DNA of 64,000 bases from Utricularia gibba (taxonomy: Eukaryota; Streptophyta; Magnoliopsida; Lamiales; Lentibulariaceae), in contig CM007992.1 of NCBI GenBank assembly GCA_002189035.1, forward strand, positions 3,038,001-3,102,000, in the 5' to 3' direction. The translations under genes and the position numbers were made by a program. The notes beneath the pieces are model-generated. The model saw nothing but the letters and a program-made list of their open reading frames with translations, had not been told where the DNA came from and did not search any database. This document shows positions 46,548 to 57,176 of this stretch, in pieces (position 1 is the stretch's first letter; every line of letters starts with the position of its first letter).

Positions 46548-49035
46548 TTGCGAACAGCGACAGCACTGAACTGTTAATAAAAATCAGTTTTCCAGACTCC
46601 TGGGGTTGAAGAAGTATCAGAGATGCAAATTAAATCCTCCAAAATCTTGCAGTCCTCCCCCGCTTACAAACCCTGATGTATCACGCCGATCCATGAGGGT
46701 AAAAATCCTTGGATACCAGCACTAGCTCAAATCAAGATTTCCCATCATACAACGATCAATCTTTGTGAGAAAATTTTGATCTTTAAATGAACTAGACGAG
46801 TGCACTTACAAACAAATATTCCTGCATGAAAGTCCACACCAAAAACACATGATCAACACAGAAATGGATTAAAGAAAACACAGCCACCTTCAATCCAGAC
46901 ATTGGATCACACATTTCACGCTAACCAGTAAGAGAAAAATTGATCAATACCCTTGATCAAGGGAGGTGTTTTTACTGCAATATCACCATGGATTTTCTCA
47001 AAATTAGTCACTTTTCCACTACTTTTCTCACGATTTCAGAAAACCCATGAATCATATCTTTCGCCAACATCTGCAAACAAGAGAAAGAAACAAAAAATGG
47101 AAAAACGTCATAAACAAGGGTGTCCACAAGTACGATTGTCCTGAAATCAATTAAAAGGGTACAAAGACTGGTACAACTAGGCACAAGAGTGACAAAACTC
47201 AAATTTATTGCTAAACTGATCAACTTCTTCCGCCGCGATCCTTCATCCATGAAACAAAATTGACAGACATATTCTCACCCGTTCGAAATAGCCGTCGAGC
47301 CATATCTCCACCAACAGAACAGTAAGTATTAAAGCAAAAATCTAGCTCCGCACATAGGTTTTCGATGGCCGCATAGGGCCGAGAGTCCTGGCGATGGAGT
47401 TGGGAGAAAATAGACAGAGGTACCGCTGTGTGCGCCGCCAGTCGGAACGCTATGTCGGTTGACTTATATTATAATTATTTATTTAATTTATGAAAAACAA
47501 TATTCAAGGTTGCGTATTCCACTTGACCTTTTTACTTGAACATAAAGAGAATATTTACAATTTTTTAAAATTTTTTTAATAATGTTTTAATTTTTTCGAT
47601 ATCAATATATATTAAAATAAATGATTTCAAAATTATGAATATGTTTTCTACAAAATATTATTTGATGAAAGATTATTTTATCATGTATTTGATATTGATT
47701 TTAATGAAGATTTAAATGAAAAAATTATATTGATATCTTATAAACCATAATATATAACATATCATTTCGAAACCTGTTTCGAGCGGGTTGCATCAAGATC
47801 AAGATTTTTTTTATTATTATCATTATTCGTTATAATTACTAGTTATTTTTATAAGTTATGTTTTTAATTTCATTGTTCGCAAAGCTGCAGGACACACACT
47901 AAATGCCCTCCCATTGCCATAATTTCATCCATTTTAGGAGTAATGGCTATAAATAATTACACTATTTTTACCACAGGTGGATCAACTTTAATTCCATTGG
48001 TTTTAAACATTTTGAAATGGTGAGAAATAATATTTAATATTATAAATTAGTTATCTATATAATTTTATTACTTATTCCATAATTAATAATGAAACATAAA
48101 ATAGATGGATTATAAAGATAGTACTATTAAAGAGATCTATCAATTATAAATTACTTCATATGTTTATGATTAATATTTTTCAAAAATTATTGTAAATATT
48201 GATGGTATAATAAACATTATTTTTAAAATTTTAAAATATGAAAATTATAATTACATATAATATTGTATACTTTTTATTATTTAAAAGAATTATATAAAGA
48301 TGGATATTTTGGTAATACTCTTTTATAACTATAAAATTATTTATTAAATATATTATAAAAGCAGATTTATATTTTATTAAACCACGTCTTTTTGTATAAA
48401 TTAATTTGATCTATATTGAAAAAATTAAATGAATTTGTGGGCCACATTTATGTTAATAGATAATGAGGAATTATTTAAATAAATGATTTTTAAAACATTA
48501 ATTCGAATATAAATTTTATTCTACAATTTAATAAAAAATAATTTTATATCTCAAAAATAATTTCCATCATATCTCTTCTTTATTCTTTTTTTTAATTCAA
48601 TTTTTCTGAAATACCCATATTCTGTTTCTGCTTAAATTTTTTAAAAAATTTTACATAACATTCCCATGGAACATCGCTGGTAATCAAATATTGGTAAATA
48701 TATTTATTAAAAAAATAAGAGAAAATATTGAACAATGCTGGAGGCCTAATTTTGTGATTATCGGGAATATTAGGGTTAAGTTGGTAATTTGAATATAATG
48801 CAGACGTGGAGCTTAAATAAATTATTTTAATATTATTGTGGAGTTATTTATTCGAAAAGCAAAACCTTTGGAAATGCAAACGGTCGTTTCTGAGTTTCAA
48901 ATTTCAAACTCTTTTTGACCGTTGGACTCTCCGTACCGCCCCATCCATTATATGAGGAGGAGGTCTAACTGCTTGAGTCCCATTTACCGTTTCTGATTTG
49001 CGTGTCTTTTGGTCTCTTCTTGCGTCATCTGAGAA
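46548..49035. other. Leader of the Cys/His-repeat gene and shared upstream region
   Basis: 46548-47450 is probably the leader and promoter of the minus-strand gene. From 47460 to 48830 the sequence is very AT-rich without recognisable content. The last 150 bases hold AACGG motifs listed separately. Genes on both sides are transcribed away from this region. Confidence 0.5.
48879..48991. promoter_or_regulatory. Three mitosis-specific activator (MSA) elements
   Basis: AACGG cores lie at 48879-48883 (plus), within 48916-48926 (minus; TCCAACGGTCA, a full match to the YCYAACGGYYA consensus) and at 48987-48991 (minus, in AAACGGTA). They sit 45-157 bases before the 3xHMG-box start. MSA elements bind three-repeat MYB (MYB3R) factors and give G2/M-phase transcription. 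Confidence 0.7.
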
Positions 49036-51131
49036 ATGGCTGCCGTTGCCGGAGACCTAATTGTCGATATGCCTGAGGGGAAGAAGAGGGGGAAATCACG
49101 TAAAGCTCTGTCCCAGAAAAACTCCTCTCAGAGTGAAGCCAATGTGGTCGCCGGAGCGCAAGTTACTGCTCCGCAAGTGTCGGCGCAAGATTCCGTCGGG
49201 AAGGAGAACCCGAGTTCAGAGCCCATATCGCAGAAGAAAACCAGGAAAGGGTCTACGAGGGCGAAAGCAAACCAGCCGCCTTCGTTTGAGAAAGAGTTGC
49301 AACAAATGCAAGAGCAACTTGAGAAATTGAAGCTGGAGAAGGAGAAGGCGGAGGAGAATTTGAAAGCCAAGGAGGAAGAGCTCGAAATGAGGGATCTGGA
49401 GCAACAGAAGCTCAAGAATGAACTCAAGAAGATGCAGAAAATCAAAGAGTTCAAGCCCACTATGGTTTCCATTCTGTCTCCTCATTCTGCAGTCATCTTG
49501 ACTTGTGAATCTTGGCTGCTTCATTTTCTTATCTTGCCTTTTTGTTGTCATCAGGCTTTCCCTCTTGGAGTATCACATGACAAAAAGAAGAGCTCAACAA
49601 AGAGGCCATCTCCCGCGTATGTGCTCTGGTGCAAGGACAATTGGAATGAAGTAAAAATCACTCTTTCGGTCTGCTAATTTGAATATCATGACCTGTTTTG
49701 ATTTTCTCAAATCTGTTATCTGGATCTTCACAGGTTAAAAAAAGTAACCCAGATGCTGATTTTAAAGAAATGTCGAATCTTCTGAGTGCAAAATGGAAAA
49801 GAGTTTCTGCAGAAGAGAAGAAGCCTTATGAAGAAAAATACTCAGCTGAGAAGGAGGCTTATTTGAAGGTAATCGGCAATGAAAAACGTGAACAAGAGGC
49901 CATGAAACTGTTGGAAGAGGAGCATAAGCAGAAGACTGCCATGGAATTACTTGAACAGTATCTTCAGTTCCAACAACAGATCAAGGAGGAGCCAAAAAAG
50001 ACCAAGTACTTGCTCTCTTATTACCTTAGTTTTTCCAAGGTTCTTGTTTGATTTTAACGCTGCTTATTAGTCTATGGTTCGCTGTTGCAGAAAGGAGAAA
50101 GATCCGTTGAAGCCGAAGCAACCCATGTCAGCTTATTTCATTTTTTCCAATGAACGCAGAGCTGCTCTTGCTGCAGAAAACAAAAGTATATTGGAGGTAT
50201 TTGTGATTTCAGATACAGAAAGGGTATTCTCCATTTCAGTAGAATGATTTGAGGTGCTGGTTTTGTTTGAAGTTGGCTAAGATGACCGGTGAAGAATGGA
50301 AGAGCATGAATGAGAAACAAAGAGCACCTTATGAGAAGGTCTGTGTGCGGTTGATGAATTGCTATAGAGCTTGAAGTACATGGTTTTTATTGAGATTCAA
50401 TGAAATCCTGCAGATGGCTTTGGAAAGAAAGGAGCAATACACAAGGGAAATGGAAGTGTACAAGCAGAAAATGGAAGAAGAAGCTGCAAATCAGAAAAAA
50501 GCTGATGAAGAGCAGATGAAACTGCAGAAGCATGAAGCTATGCAACTGCTTAAGAAGAAGGAAAAAACACTAAATCTGCTTAAGGTTTGCTAGATTTATA
50601 AATTCCATCATCTTGTTCCATTTCTGGAAAACTCAAAGATCTGGTCTGCTGAATCCGCAGAAAACCAAAGAGAAAACCAGCAAGAAGAAGACGCCTTCTG
50701 ACCCCAACAAGCCAAAGAAGCCCGCATCTTCATTCCTTCTCTTCAGGTCAGTCCATTAATAACAACAGATTCCGGAGCTTGAACAATCCAGCAGCAAATG
50801 CAGAAAACTGATCAATCTTTCAAGTAACTTCTGCAGCAAAGAGACCCGTAAGAGGACACTGGAAGAGCGCCCTGGACTCAACAACTCAGCCCTTAATGCT
50901 CTCATTTCTGTGAAGTGGAAGGTATATACATATACATATATATTTATCTTTGTTTTCATTCAACGATTACCCAACTCATTGATCTTCTAACGGTTGCGAT
51001 GCTTGTAGGAACTGAACGAGGAGGAGAGGAAATTCTGGAACGACAAAGCTGCTGCAGGACAGCAAGAATACAAGAAGGCAATGAAAGAATACAACAAAAC
51101 TAAACCAGGGGAAGCAGTAGAAGCAACTTGA
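49036..51131 (+). CDS. 3xHMGB: 3xHMG-box chromosomal protein
   Basis: Chromosome-associated protein with three HMG boxes, a plant-only type expressed in dividing cells. Nine exons: 49036-49464, 49555-49650, 49734-50005, 50091-50196, 50273-50338, 50414-50584, 50661-50746, 50837-50921, 51009-51131; 477 residues, all in frame. A basic N-terminus and a coiled coil (about 85-140, Glu/Lys rich with heptad Leu) precede box 1 (about 159-222, RPSPAYVLWCKDNW), box 2 (about 270-335, KPKQPMSAYFIFSNERRAAL) and box 3 (about 395-460, NKPKKPASSFLLF, LISVKWKELNEEERKFW). Intron 1 is in frame and open, so the uninterrupted frame to 49677 includes intron sequence; splicing restores FKPTMAFPLGVSHDKK. Relatives are Arabidopsis 3xHMGB1 and 3xHMGB2. 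MSA elements just upstream fit mitotic expression. Confidence 0.95.
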
Positions 51132-52644
51132 AGTAGATCAGATTAGGCGAATTGTAGCAGCTTTTCATGCTCATCACCAACTGGGTGTGATGATCATTAG
51201 CTTTCACTTTTCTAACAACAAGGAGGAATCATCATGTAATTTTTCCTTGATTAGTTGTTTAGCAGCTGAAATCTACCCTCCCTCTTTTTCCAATAGCCAG
51301 CAAATCTTGACGTGAATTTGAAACATGGGTCATCCTTATCCATCCAAATTAATGATCATATTCTATGTATCTATTTAATGAATTATTTAATATACTAATT
51401 ACTTTTATAAATAATATTTTTTTAATTATATTAAAGCTGCATCACTATTTCAAATTCAGAACTATTATTTTAAAAAATATTATTCTAAAAACATTGTTAG
51501 AATAAATAATTTGAAATTCAGATTAATAATATTTAAATAACTTATTTTATGTAATCACTAGATTTTAGATCAATGTAATTATTATATATAATAATATATT
51601 ACATTACTATTTTGGTTATGTGATAACTAAGATACTATAGATTCATTTTTTGTAATGGTAACACATGAGAATTCAATAATGAAAATTACATTTTTTAATA
51701 TTTTATTTAATATTATAATATTAAATATGAAAAATGATATAATTAAAATTTGAAAAATACCCATTTAAAGGGAACAAATTATTTGTTAATGTGGTATATA
51801 ATATGTCCATTTTGCAATGAAATTTTTAAGAATGGCAAAATTTGGATTGAGAGAGATATTTATATTTCAAATTGATCCGGAAATTCCGTGTTTTTTTTTC
51901 TTTATTTAGTATTATTTTAATTGATGCTAAAATTGGTCCACAAAACCTGCATTCGGATTTTCTTTTTTCAAACAGTCAAAGCATTTCTTTATCATTTTTT
52001 TAAAAAACAAAATATTCAATGCTCCCACGCTTTGAACTTCTTGGATCATCATCATCTTTTTTTCTCCATCAGTCTGAGTCAAGGGTCACAACACACGCCA
52101 ACTATGTTTCTTCCAAGACTTCATACCTAAATTCTAAAACACTAATTTTCAATCAGATCAAAAGATGAAATATTGAAGATTCGATTCGGTTAAACGACGG
52201 GTTTGATCGAAAAAAATCGATACCAATGGATCAATCACTAGCTGGAAAAACATACAAAGAAATCTCTCTAGACAAGGTTCAAATGATCATGTAACAGGAT
52301 AAGGAATGAACTATGAAGGTGTTGTGTGTGTGTGTGTACAGTACGGCACTTGGTACTGAGGATAGAGGGGGGGAATGGAATGTTTGAACCGGTCAAATCT
52401 CTCCACAGAGAATACCCACAACACTGATAGGGAAGAAACTCGTTTTCTCAGTCAAAGATAATACTTTTCCACTCATGACTCCCATTCTATGATTGAGGAC
52501 GATCAACAACTTCCCCAACCCATATCATTCATCTTATATATGGGTTCCTTTCTGAGCAAAGGAAAAAAAAGGCATCAATAAAAATACCTTTCTGGTTCTT
52601 CAGTTTCTCAACTTACCAAATCCAGTCTCAGGAGGTGTATAGTT
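51132..52644. other. AT-rich intergenic region with WRKY promoter
   Basis: 51132-51300 is the 3' leader of the HMG gene. The remainder is AT-rich; a GT microsatellite is present at 52323-52337. The last 570 bases contain W-boxes listed separately. The open frame at 51921-52130 has no motif. Confidence 0.5.
52077..52455 (-). promoter_or_regulatory. Three W-boxes (TTGACY) upstream of the WRKY gene
   Basis: On the minus strand TTGACT at 52077-52082, TTGACC at 52391-52396 and TTGACT at 52450-52455, 190-570 bases before the WRKY start. WRKY proteins bind TTGAC(C/T), so self- or cross-regulation is likely, as known for WRKY41/53 relatives. Confidence 0.5.
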
Positions 52645-53870
52645 ATGGAGAGTGCTTTGGTATTGGAGCATAGGAAGCTTGTTGATGAGCTATCTGAAGG
52701 AATGGAGAAAGCTCAGCAGTTAGAGAAACATTTGTCCTTCATGTATCCTTGTGGAGCAGACGCCTTTCTGGTGCAGAGGATCAGATCATCTTTTGAGAAC
52801 GCTTTGCGGATTGTCAACTCTGGAGCTCGGCCAGCAACTGTCGAGTCTGCCACTGTGGATTCTCTGGCACCTGCAGATGAAAGTCCGAGAATTTATGATA
52901 AGAGTAGGATAGTGCAACATGGGGATGCTGCGAAAAAGAGGTAGGCAGCAATATTCATCTCCCCCTATTTACTTCCTTCTGTTTCATTTCATTGACTTCA
53001 TTAATGTAACAGGAAGCTTATTGGCACAAGGAAAGAGCTGGTGCGAGTGAACTCTAAAAATGGGTTGGAAGGCCCTCAATGGATGGCTATAGTTGGAGGA
53101 AGTATGGCCAGAAGGACATATTGGGAGCAAAATACCCAAGGTTAGATCTTCATCTTAGCCACAGATTTTCAAAGCCTATATCTACTTCAACGAAATGAGT
53201 CATCAAGATAACCAAATCCAATTAGTTGCTAGATCTAACTCTTATCTATTGAAATTATGAAAGAAATACTCACTTATTCATGTGCATCTACAGGAGCTAC
53301 TACAGGTGCACATACCGCCTTTTGCGGAACTGCGGGGCAATGAAGCAAGTGCAAAGATCAGATACTGATCCAGATGTCTTTGAGGTCACTTACAAGGGAG
53401 ACCACACATGCACACAGGGGCAGCCTTCAGATCCAAAACCAGAGTCACTGCTGGGGTTACAACCAGAGAGTAACAACAGTCACTATCATCAAATACGGCA
53501 ACCCAATGATACGCTTCACCACATGAAAACTAGTCTCAGAGTTGAGACTCAGGCCTTGAATACCCCAGAAATGGCAGCTTACGACCCGTTTCTGTCTTCG
53601 AATTTTTCTGGTCTGGTGGGGGAGCAACACTATTCCCCAATACCTGCTCTTGATGATGACAGCGGAATGAATTCATACTCATCTCAAGCGTTCAATTCTC
53701 CAGTCACACCAGACAGTGAGACAATTCATCAGATGAGTAGTCTACCTAAGGAAGCGCCTATGGAAACCACAACTCCTGCATCAACAACCTCTGAAGGCAT
53801 GATCTTCCCAATCTATGATCTGGACGTGGATCCAACTTTCCTATTTGACATGGCGGGATTCCCGCAATAG
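52645..53870 (+). CDS. WRKY41/53: Group III WRKY transcription factor (WRKY41/53-like), frame broken once
   Basis: Defence- and senescence-type transcription factor binding W-boxes. Three exons: 52645-52940, 53013-53140, 53294-53870; about 333 residues when in frame. The domain has WRKYGQK (about 127-133) and a group III zinc finger C-X7-C-X23-H-X-C (CTYRLLRNC ... HTC). Intron 2 lies at the conserved site after KYPR. In exon 2 the frame from exon 1 reads NGLEGPQWMAIVGG, while one frame over the sequence is DGYSWRKYGQKDILGAKYPR; one more C in the CCC at 53073-53075 joins them, and 1001 nt plus one is 334 codons. Without it the DNA-binding domain is lost. The N-terminal leucine-rich helix (ELSEGMEKAQQLEKHL) and acidic C-terminus are as expected. 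Its neighbour on the left is a 3xHMG-box gene, as for WRKY41 and WRKY53 in Arabidopsis. Confidence 0.9.
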
Positions 53871-54385
53871 TCCACCAGAAGTCCAGATGGTGTTCCTGGA
53901 GTTTGTGCTTGTGATATTCCGTGGTCTTGGCCACCCACTTTGTAGGATTGCAGTGTTGGAGGATTCTATCCAAGAACTCCAAAAAAGATGAGTAGATTCT
54001 AATCACCAAGATTCCAAAAAGTTGCTGAAACAACCACAATAACAGATAAAGAAACTTGACCCAGCTCCACCAGCGTAATCTTCGATTCCCCCAACTGATC
54101 AACATCCGCTGACCCAATTTCCCGGCAATCCCTGTCTCGGCGGACGATTTTTACAGTGAAAAAACAGGTAAAATAAAAAATACTACTGATAAATAAACCA
54201 AGCAGGCAGGCACTTTCGTTCTGGAATCTAAAGAATACTTCAAAGATGCTTTCGCAAGATCACGGCTACTCTAGGGCCACTATTCAACCACGTGTAGGGT
54301 CCAGATTTCTCGTAATATACTTTTTAAATATATATATATACACGTCTAGAATTTTCGGAAGAATTCAAGCTCAAGGAATTTTACC
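53871..54385. other. Intergenic segment with TATA box at 54326-54341
   Basis: Contains the 3' leader of the WRKY gene and the promoter of the next gene. A TAAATATATATATATA run at 54326-54341 lies about 50 bases before the next ATG. The minus-strand open frame 53758-54117 overlaps the WRKY exon and has no motif. Confidence 0.45.
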
Positions 54386-55057
54386 ATGGGGAAGTTTCAC
54401 GTTGCCCTAATCGCTGTCTTCTGCTTGATTGCCGCCTCGGATGCCTTTCGATTCGCCGGCGATGAATTCGCCCGCCTCTCTATCCCGGCGAAGAAGGACG
54501 AGTCTGATTCCAAATTTCCCGATTCCCTGTTTACAGCCTCTTTTCTACCGGTCAGAAGGGAAGCCGAGTCGAAATCTGCTGTTCCTTATACCAGAATCAC
54601 TATCCGCCCGATCAGCACCGAATCCGAAGTCGCCCGGGCTGGAGTCGCTCTCCGCCCCGTCGACGACCAATCTGATCCGAAATCCGCCAATTTCCGGCCG
54701 ATCAATCGCCGATTTCCTCAGAACATTCGTTCTTTCCCGGCCAGGAGAGACTTCGAGGTCTCCTATGGGAACGACATGCTGATTGCGTCGAATGGCAACA
54801 GCGGCGACATCGGAAAGCCAGTAGTACCTTTGAGTCATATTCGCCGCCAGGGGATTAACCGTTACCCGCGCCACGACACCCAGGATGCTCCGACGAACAA
54901 GATGCTCTTCATTCGGAAATACAACTACGATCGGTTTCTTGTGAAGAAGAGATTAGAAACTATCAGGAAATTGAGAAACGAATTCGTGGGTCAGAAAGAG
55001 GAGAAGAGCAACGGATTCATGAGGTCCGTGGGCAAATTCTTTGGCAGGTATGTCTAA
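54386..55057 (+). CDS. Uncharacterised secreted basic protein
   Basis: Intact single-exon frame of 223 residues. It begins with a clear signal peptide (MGKFHVALIAVFCLIAASDA), cleavage expected after residue 20, so the product probably enters the secretory pathway. The mature part is rich in Arg, Lys, Ser and Pro without cysteines or further membrane segments. Local features are two RP(I/V)-type blocks (RITIRPIS, NFRPINRRFPQNIR), YGNDMLIASNG, and a basic helical C-terminus (KKRLETIRKLRNEF, GFMRSVGKFFGRYV). Codon use resembles the neighbouring real genes, and a TATA box sits at a proper distance. I do not recognise the family. It could be a processed peptide precursor or a cell-wall associated basic protein; neither is shown. 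Confidence 0.75.
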   Translation: MGKFHVALIAVFCLIAASDAFRFAGDEFARLSIPAKKDESDSKFPDSLFTASFLPVRREAESKSAVPYTRITIRPISTESEVARAGVALRPVDDQSDPKSANFRPINRRFPQNIRSFPARRDFEVSYGNDMLIASNGNSGDIGKPVVPLSHIRRQGINRYPRHDTQDAPTNKMLFIRKYNYDRFLVKKRLETIRKLRNEFVGQKEEKSNGFMRSVGKFFGRYV

Positions 55058-56385
55058 ACTCCTATCCCAGTTTGCGGGCGCTGCGACCATGGTACTTAGA
55101 TACAGGTATATGAGCATCTGGTTGTAGGGATACATAATCGTTGCTTGCATTTTCAGTTTCATAGACTCAGGGTAATCCTATGTATATTCACCCCTCTATG
55201 GTGTCTTTAAACATCCATGCTTCCACAATGAAGCTTTTTCTGAACTATAAACACCTCCGCTAGTCTTTGCTTTCTCCTCTCTGAAGGTGTGTGTGATTCA
55301 CAGTGGAAGATGATGGTAAACATTCCTCAGACTCCAATGCTTATGGATAGAGCAGTCAACCATGTCAGAGTTGAGGGCCTTCATCTCCTAAACGTGTAAA
55401 ACCAGGCTCTATAAAACTTTGATCCAAACGCAGAAAGGAAAATGAAGCAACGAAGTTGCGGAACGTCAGACCCGTACCTTCTGGTTCAGTCTCTGGCTCT
55501 GAATTGCTGGACACTCACAGACACCAACAGCTCCGCGAAGAAGCATGCCTCGTCGCGTCTCTCTGTTTCCTTCGGCCAAGTTCACCGCGGAAGACTTGAT
55601 CACGATTGGCCCCGCCTTCCATCGATCGCCTCATGATGCACTGTCACGATGGGTGAGTAGTTCAGGTAGCGATGCATGAGCATTAGGCATTCTGACATAG
55701 AGTTTAAAATGAAGTCCCAAGCTAAAGCAGTCTTCATAACGTATCTCAGATCTAGAATCCCCAATTCCGTACGGTAGCAGTTTAGGTTTTGGAAAAGTAC
55801 CTTGAGGCGATGATCGCCGCCGACGATCCTGATGCCAAAGAAACATATGCTCCTGATCGTCAGGAACTCCAATGTTTCACGGCTGGTGGTTGCCGGAAGC
55901 ACTGATTTCACGTTGATCTAGTCCAGATATTCAAGTCGCCTTTTCACGTTACACGTGCACCTACTCACGAAAGGCGTGTACCTCTCTCTGCGACCACACC
56001 TAAAATGCACCAATTCACTAAAAAGAGCGTGGATTCGAAGGCAGAAACAGTTGCGTTTCAAGAAATTGCTGAGTGTCACGAGAGGCAAGGACCGCTGGTT
56101 CTCCCCGAAGCCGTTCTCCGAGCACCTCCGCAGTCCGGATGAAAGCGTTCTCCGCCAGGCCGCCGCTGCTACCATCGCCGCCGTTCATCTGGTATGGCTT
56201 AATTTTTATTATTTTTTATCAGCCCTTATTAACTGTGATTATTATTATTATAACGAACAATGCATAATGGTTTATTAAATAATCAAAAGGAAATTACATT
56301 TTTGTCCAACACACGACGCCTTGACACGCATCACTTTTTCAATTTATTTTATTGGTGACCTAATTTGGATTATTTTAATGGTGAT
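55058..56385. other. Unassigned GC-richer region with open frames on both strands
   Basis: 55440-55630 and 55910-56190 have coding-like base composition. Frames exist on both strands (plus 55442-55636 and 55955-56278; minus 55600-55911 and 55918-56175), and a TATAAAA at about 55411 precedes the first. Donor-like GTGAGT (55651) and acceptor-like ends suggest a gene with small exons, but no translation matches a family I know and no consistent joined frame was found. It may be a real lineage-specific gene, a non-coding transcript or a decayed gene. Confidence 0.35.
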
Positions 56386-57176
56386 CTAACTCGAGAGCAC
56401 TTGCCAAATCAATTCAGGATCAAACGACGGACATCGTGCCAGCGAGTACTCCTCTTCCATCTCCGGCGGCGGAGCCCCGCCTTCGCAGCCACCCGCCTCA
56501 TCGGAGCCGCTGGTGGCGCCACTGACGGCGACCACTTCACTTGTTTCGACAGAGCTCCCTGTTTCCGGCGTGGACGGGAACCCTCTGAGACTCTGGCAGT
56601 CGGCGGCTTTCCTCTCGGCCCTCTGTGCGAGTTTCTGCCTTTTAACCTTCTGGAAAATGGCCTGAATCTTGGCGTCCACCGTGGTCTTCACTTCGTCGAT
56701 CCGCACCCTATTCCCGAACCCCAACTGGGTCGCGTCCCTGAGATTGGGGAAATTGAGGCGGGCGTATTCGCCGCGAAGCTTATACGCCGCCCTGTCGTAG
56801 GCGTAGGCCGCCGCCTCGGCGGTGTCGTAGGTCCCCAGCCAAACCCTGACCCTGTTCCTCGGGAGCCTTATTTCCGCCACCCATTTCCTCCAGTGCCTCT
56901 GTCTCACTCCCCTGTAGACCTTCTTCTTGTCGGGATCAAGTATTTGGTCACGAAACTCGGCTCCCCCATGACAGTCCTCGGACAGTCGTTTCTGGGCTTG
57001 CGGGAGAGCAAGTCCCCGTCGTCGGCGTAAATCCGATGCCGGGAAAGCTCGGTTCCTGCTGGGGCCGATGGGTCCTTGAGGTAGGAGAAAACGGCGTCCA
57101 AAGTGCTGCAAGATGTGCCGGATGCAATGATCTCCGACAATGCTAAGCTGATGCTGTTTTCTTGAACCTCCGCCAT
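56386..57176 (-). CDS. AP2/ERF factor (ERF061-like), frame broken once
   Basis: Single-exon DREB-type AP2/ERF transcription factor on the minus strand. The N-terminal part from 57176 ([30 protein letters not shown]) is one frame; the AP2 domain and C-terminus are in the next, with [48 protein letters not shown] and [12 protein letters not shown], then an acidic tail ending LIWQVLSS at 56386. The domain and the N-terminal SLxxIIxSG and LDxxFS patterns resemble Arabidopsis ERF061. One more C in the minus-strand CCC (plus 56932-56934) would give [15 protein letters not shown] and 263 residues (791 nt plus one). The AP2 domain also has Arg where almost all members have Gly (HWRKW instead of HWGKW), a substitution next to DNA-contacting residues. 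As written the protein stops after 90 residues. Confidence 0.87.

Noticed and set aside
49465-49554. Continuation of the first HMG exon as coding sequence
   Set aside because: The segment is an in-frame intron; splicing ATG|GT...CAG|GCT joins conserved sequence and all later exons agree.
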